64,000 bases of DNA from Adiantum capillus-veneris (taxonomy: Eukaryota > Streptophyta > Polypodiopsida > Polypodiales > Pteridaceae): positions 85,357,029 through 85,421,028 of the forward strand of contig CM043959.1 of the NCBI GenBank assembly GCA_014529385.2, in the 5' to 3' direction. Below are positions 60,084 through 64,000 of this stretch, piece by piece. Each line of letters opens with the position of its first letter. Positions within the stretch are counted from its first letter, which is position 1. Below the pieces are notes generated by a model. It was not told where the DNA came from, ran no database searches, and saw only the letters and a program-made list of their open reading frames with translations. The position numbers and the translations under genes are program-made.

Positions 60084-60405
60084 AGCAAGAAATGCCCAAC
60101 ACGGCTATTTCTTAGGGAGATACAAAGTCGAGGGTCTCTCTCAAAATGCAATCACCTATACTAGCATCTTGAAGGCTGTGTCGTGGAAACTGGCAACAAA
60201 ATTCACGATGATATAGGACTGTTGGAGGAAGAAGCCAATTGATTTTGGCCGCCCAATCGATCCACCCAAATACCAAACGTGGTGCCACTACGAAAGCACA
60301 AAAAGCTCTTAATGAGCTCATTGTCCGAAATGACGTCTCGTGGAGTACATTGAGTGCAGGTGCCTTGGTTAATTTGCATGCCAAATGTGGTACTCTTATG
60401 AATGA
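60084..60405 (+). pseudogene. PPR coding remnant inside element C LTR
   Basis: The plus strand reads ARNAQHGYFLGRYKVEGL followed by SQNAITYTSILKA, then after about 90 bases KAQKALNELIVRNDVSW and GALVNLHAKCGTL. These are consecutive plant PPR motifs. The second block is open within 60239-60601. It is better preserved than the TRG copies. Confidence 0.75.
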
Positions 60406-61020
60406 AGGATCAAAGGGCCACCTGCCCATGACCTTAAGATGCACTTGGTTTAAAAAAATGAGGGGCCAGTGTGGAAGAAGAAAAAGAAAAGAAGGGCATG
60501 GCGTGAGCAGCGGACAGATGATTGCGCAAGGGAAGACGAGGTCGCGTCGACCTGTACAAGCCTTGGATAACCAAGCTGTCCAAGAAGGGAAAAATGTGTA
60601 GCTTGCCACTGCGCTTTTTTTCGGCACCACTCTCGGCAAATTTTGTGTTTCTCCTGCTGTCGGCTGTCACGTCATCAAGAGGCAATTCTTATGCTCCCTA
60701 GCAACGATGGCGCCGTCGTTGCTAAGGGAGGGGGAGGCTATTATTAGTTGGTTTTTTAGGGCATGAAAAGGGAAAGTTGAGAACGTAAGAGAGGGTAGTT
60801 TTGAAAGCGAAGCAAGGGAAGGGAGACCAAGGGGAGCTCGAAAGGAAGGCAAGCGCTCTTTCTCTCTCTCGATTTCGGCTATCAAAGCAAGGAAAAGAGG
60901 ACGGGAGGAGTTGTGTGGGAATTGTGACGGCGAAGGAAGGAAGCGAGGCCGAGGAGCTCCGAAGGAAGGCAAGCGCTCTTTCTCTCTGTCAACCTCAGCT
61001 ACCAGAGCAAGGGAAGGTGA

Positions 61021-61021
<1 letters not shown>

Positions 61022-61063
<42 letters not shown>
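61022..61063. repeat. CT microsatellite
   Basis: An uninterrupted CT run of about 42 bases. Confidence 0.92.
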
Positions 61064-61067
<4 letters not shown>

Positions 61068-61661
61068 CTCGGCTAGCAAAACAAAGCAAGATTCTCTTCC
61101 TCTCTTCCTCGAATAGCAAGACAAAGGGACGCTCTCTCTTTCTCTCTCCCGTCCTCGGCATGCAAAGAGAGAGGAAAACGAGGTGCATAAGAAGAAACCA
61201 AAGAGGTTATAGCTCAGCAAAGCAGGACTCTTTCTCTCTCTTGTAGAAAGGAAGTCATTCTTAATCCACAAAATAAGTAGAAAGAAGTAGAATTAGCAAC
61301 AAAGGGAAAATTTTTGCGGCAATTCAAAATGTTTAGTCTTACATTCGTCAACACCGATCATCGGCGGTCATTTTGAATCTGTGCATGCTAAGCTAATTTG
61401 GCCTAGATTTTCTAATCAGGAGCTTAAACTCCTTAATCCGTAATTACGTAAGTTAATAGTGTTGTTAACAACACTGCCCTGGCTATTGTACGTCGGATTT
61501 TGTCGGCATCATAAAATTCAATTACTTTAGCACTTTGTTCCTGTTTCAAAGAGATTACTTGAAAATTTTGCGGTGTGGTGCATCTTTTCCTTCTCTCTTT
61601 CCCACAGCTAGCAGCCAGGCGCTAACCCAGCTTACATTTCGAGCACATATCCCCCAACACC

Positions 61662-61679
61662 TGGTGAATCCGACGCGAA
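61662..61679 (+). promoter_or_regulatory. Element C primer-binding site
   Basis: TGGTGAATCCGACGCGAA, two bases after the LTR end CAACA. It matches the element D site at 16 of 18 positions. Confidence 0.7.
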
Positions 61680-61735
61680 CCCGAGCCAGGGTGGGAAAAT
61701 AGTAGAAGCCTATGTCTACACCGTAAGAGGCAGCC

Positions 61736-62580
61736 ATGCAGCAGTTTGCAATGTACATACAACAGCAACATAATTGTCAAGAGTAGATTCGTAAAGCTCG
61801 TTAAAGTGTTACAGAGAAGTTGCAGCACTTTGAAGGCTGAGATATTTCAAAATTTTTGCAATTTTTATGAGCAGTCTATGGAAGATAATGGACATGAAGA
61901 CCAAAACTCAATGGAAGGATTTCATATGATTGCAGTGCCGAAACATAGGATCCGGACTAAAGAAATCCCGGCGGCTCAAAGACCAAATTGGCAGGACATT
62001 AAGAAGGCACTGCAAGAGGAATATTTTCTAGAAGATTCTCAGAGGGTGACCAGACAAAGTTTTATGAAGTGGGTGCAGAAGAAGAGTAAAAATTTATCTA
62101 CACAAGAATTGTTATGAGAGTTTGAAAAGAAGTTTGATCAATTGTCATCAGCAGAACACCCTACTTTGAAGGATCGGAAGGTAGAATTGTTTATTCAATC
62201 CGCTGATTTGCGACTTCAGAAGAATTTGGTGCAATTATTGGACAACTCGGTAGGAGAACTAGGGTGGACATTAGATTGGAAAATAGTCCCTCAAGCAGCG
62301 AATATGATTGTTAAACAACAGAAGCGAGTTGACAAGCAGGTCGTGGTCGATAATGCTGAAGAAGAGATCAAAGAGAAATCACCCTCGACAGTACCCAAGG
62401 TGGAGGAGCATGTTCTCGATGATTTGGTAAAAGGTATTTAAGAGCTAAATTTAAATTTCAACACGGTTAAACTTGAAGGGTTAGCTACAAAAGCGTCTAC
62501 TTTTGAACCTAAGTAGCAACAGCCACCACGTAAAAACTGGGATAATTGATGCATGTGGTGCGATAGTGAAGACCATAGGT
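61736..62580 (+). pseudogene. gag: Element C: gag
   Basis: ATG 61736 begins MQQFAMYIQQQ, matching the start region of D gag. Then come DISKFLQFYEQSME-type sequence, NWQDIKKALQEEYFLEDSQR, VTRQSFMKWVQKK, and after a TGA at 62115 the same frame continues (EFEKKFDQLSSAEHPTLKDR, VELFIQSADLRLQ). Another stop is at 62439. A knuckle CMWCDSEDHRYVKEC (CX2CX4HX5C) is readable at about 62551-62595. The core is homologous to D and TRG. Confidence 0.82.
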
Positions 62581-63530
62581 ATGTAAAAGAGTGTGATGCG
62601 TTTGATGAAGCTTACAAGAAGAACTTGTTTTCTGGAAAGACAAGAAGATTCATCTCAGGGCAACAAGAGAGATTCTCCACTTAAACTTTGGCATGGGCAG
62701 TATGAAGAAGCTAGTGGAAGAAATACAACATTATGTTGCTCTTGTGGAAGCAATTACATATGGGCTGCAGGTTTGTGGTAAGGGAGATGATGAAGGTACA
62801 GGTGCAAAGGGCCAGTTGTGGCCATATGCTTTAAAGACAACAGAAGCAGGTAAGGTAATGTATGGGAAGTTACGCCAGGTAGGGAATTCAATCCGGGAAA
62901 CTACTGGGTGGACCGATTCAATAGATTCTCTTTCAGTGTATGCATATATTGCTAAAGCTCAAACCAATGAAGCAATGGTGGAAGAGAAGGGAAAAAGGGA
63001 TGAAGAGGTTGCTGGGACGTCAAAAAGGCCAACGAGATCCAGCAGCAAGAAAGAAGAAAGGGTCTGCTCCTAAGCCTGCTCCTGAAGTGGTTATGGAGGA
63101 GGTTCCAAAGGACAAAAACCAAGGTAAGCCTAAAGGGCCCTCGTATAAACTCAAATCTGATATTGAATTGACTAATGATCTGAGAAGGTTTTTGAAGAGC
63201 GTATCATGAATAGTAAAGTGGAGCTGACATTGAGGGATATTCTAGCAATTGCAAAGCGCAAGTTCCATGAGGAGATCATCAATATTATAAAAAGGAAGCA
63301 ACAGATATCGAGTTAGCAAGAGCCAGAATCAGTTAAGAGACAAGTGGTTCGTCACATTGAAGCAATTTTGGATGGTTATGAAGAATATTTAGCAGATCTT
63401 GAAGAGGAAGAGTCAAAGCCTGTGGTGGTCTCAAAACTGATTGTACCCAAGGTAAGAAACATGCATTTTAATGACAAGGAAGATGAAGAAACTATACCCA
63501 AGAGTCACTTTTCAAGGACTTACTAGACAA
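62581..63530 (+). pseudogene. Element C: Gag-protease linker
   Basis: 62693-63073 carries GSMKKLVEEIQHYVALV and WPYALKTTEAGKVMYGKL, matching D. 62940-63209 carries KGPSYKLKSDIELTNDLRRF. 63344-63526 carries an acidic block like the D segment before protease. Several frameshifts. Confidence 0.72.
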
Positions 63531-63535
63531 GAGCA

Positions 63536-63911
63536 GCGACACAAACTGTGGTAAAGCTTGGCGAGATTGAGAAGCCGGTCTTAGCCCTTATAGACCATGG
63601 TTCAAAAATCAATCTTATGGCGAAGATTTGCACCAGAAGGGGATTTGTCCTATTTATATGGACCACTGGTGGCGGATTCAAGCTGCCAACATGCTTCCAA
63701 GAGATCTTTATAGTGCATGTACAAATGTTAAGGTAACTATTGGGGATGTCTAATATGAGCAAATCTTTTTTATACAAGAGCATTCCCCCTACCCACTGAT
63801 TTTGGGACAGCCCTACATTATGACTGTGCATATGGAAACTAAGGTGTTAGATGATGGCTCGGCCTATGCCAGGGTTTGGAGCCGAGATGGTAAGAAAGCG
63901 GTCAATTTTTA
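63536..63911 (+). pseudogene. Element C: DHGS protease
   Basis: VKLGEIEKPVLALIDHGSK followed by INLMAK at 63548-63620, then after a frameshift YPLILGQPYIMTVHMETKVL and DDGSAYARV. It aligns with D at 55280-54960 in both the catalytic and ILG regions. It stops near 63910. Confidence 0.82.
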
Positions 63912-64000
63912 ACAGTATGTGTTGACCATGCCAGAAACAAAGCAGTTTACGTGATCATCCAATGCCAAAGATACTACGCAAAGAGTTCAAAGAACAAAAA

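Larger units (their letters stand above)
59526..61659 (+). repeat. Element C 5' LTR
   Basis: The start matches the reverse complement of the TRG repeat end (GAGCAGCTC against GTGCAGCTC) and the end matches at CACATATCCCCC. It has a CT array at 61022-61063 and PPR remnants at 60084-60405. No partner LTR is in the window, but the TRG homology supports both ends. Confidence 0.8.
59526..64000 (+). mobile_element. Element C: 5' part of a gypsy element (LTR, gag, protease), leaves the window
   Basis: The 5' LTR (TGTTGAGCAG...CCCAACA) is followed by a primer site, gag and a DHGS protease on the plus strand. RT and integrase would lie beyond 64000. The LTR is homologous to the TRG repeats and the proteins to element D. 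Stops and frameshifts occur throughout. Confidence 0.85.

Overview
This window is a repeat-dominated stretch of a large land-plant nuclear genome. I found no intact host gene. Almost every coding trace is a piece of an LTR retrotransposon, and microsatellites (GA/CT, GT/CA) are dense. Two weak clues point to a seed-free vascular plant such as a fern or lycophyte: PPR remnants with motifs like DMYAKCGAL and AQHGY, and a Ty3/gypsy lineage whose protease reads DHGS instead of DT/SGS. This placement is inference from the sequence style alone.

Layout, left to right. 1-1500: the 3' end of a plus-strand Ty3/gypsy element (pol tail, polypurine tract, candidate LTR). 1700-5905: a decayed minus-strand chromovirus-like element, here called A-prime. 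6480-6990: a minus-strand Ty1/copia gag remnant. 7555-8276: GT/CA dyads and GA repeats. 9833-23201: a terminally complete 13.4-kb Tat/Athila-like element with 553-bp LTRs, TATCT target duplication, an Asp-tRNA-type primer site, four zinc knuckles in gag, and two retropepsin-like domains, one before reverse transcriptase and one after integrase. 23207-26857: no gene seen. 27284-27540: possible minus-strand primer site and LTR edge. 27595-33186: plus-strand element A, same family as A-prime, ending in its own 3' LTR. 33187-39346: a terminally complete minus-strand chromovirus (element B), CATGT target duplication, inserted into the LTR of A. 39347-41500: a near-perfect hairpin, degenerate 125-bp repeats and a broken PPR gene fragment.

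41513-58694 is a nested composite. A non-autonomous element with about 2.8-kb terminal repeats (called TRG) carries a minus-strand gag-like gene. Its right terminal repeat is split by element D (49933-58434), a minus-strand gypsy element with 4-bp CCGT duplication. 59526-64000 is the 5' part of element C, on the plus strand, leaving the window. C has an LTR related to TRG and a gag-protease related to D.

How the parts relate: D and TRG share the polypurine tract and adjacent 3' noncoding sequence, while C and TRG share LTR sequence that includes old PPR coding remnants. D or C-type enzymes are therefore plausible helpers for TRG. All elements with visible pol now carry stops, frameshifts or lost catalytic residues, except that some D domains (RT DD box, integrase DDE) still look intact. 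Percent differences quoted here were counted by eye.
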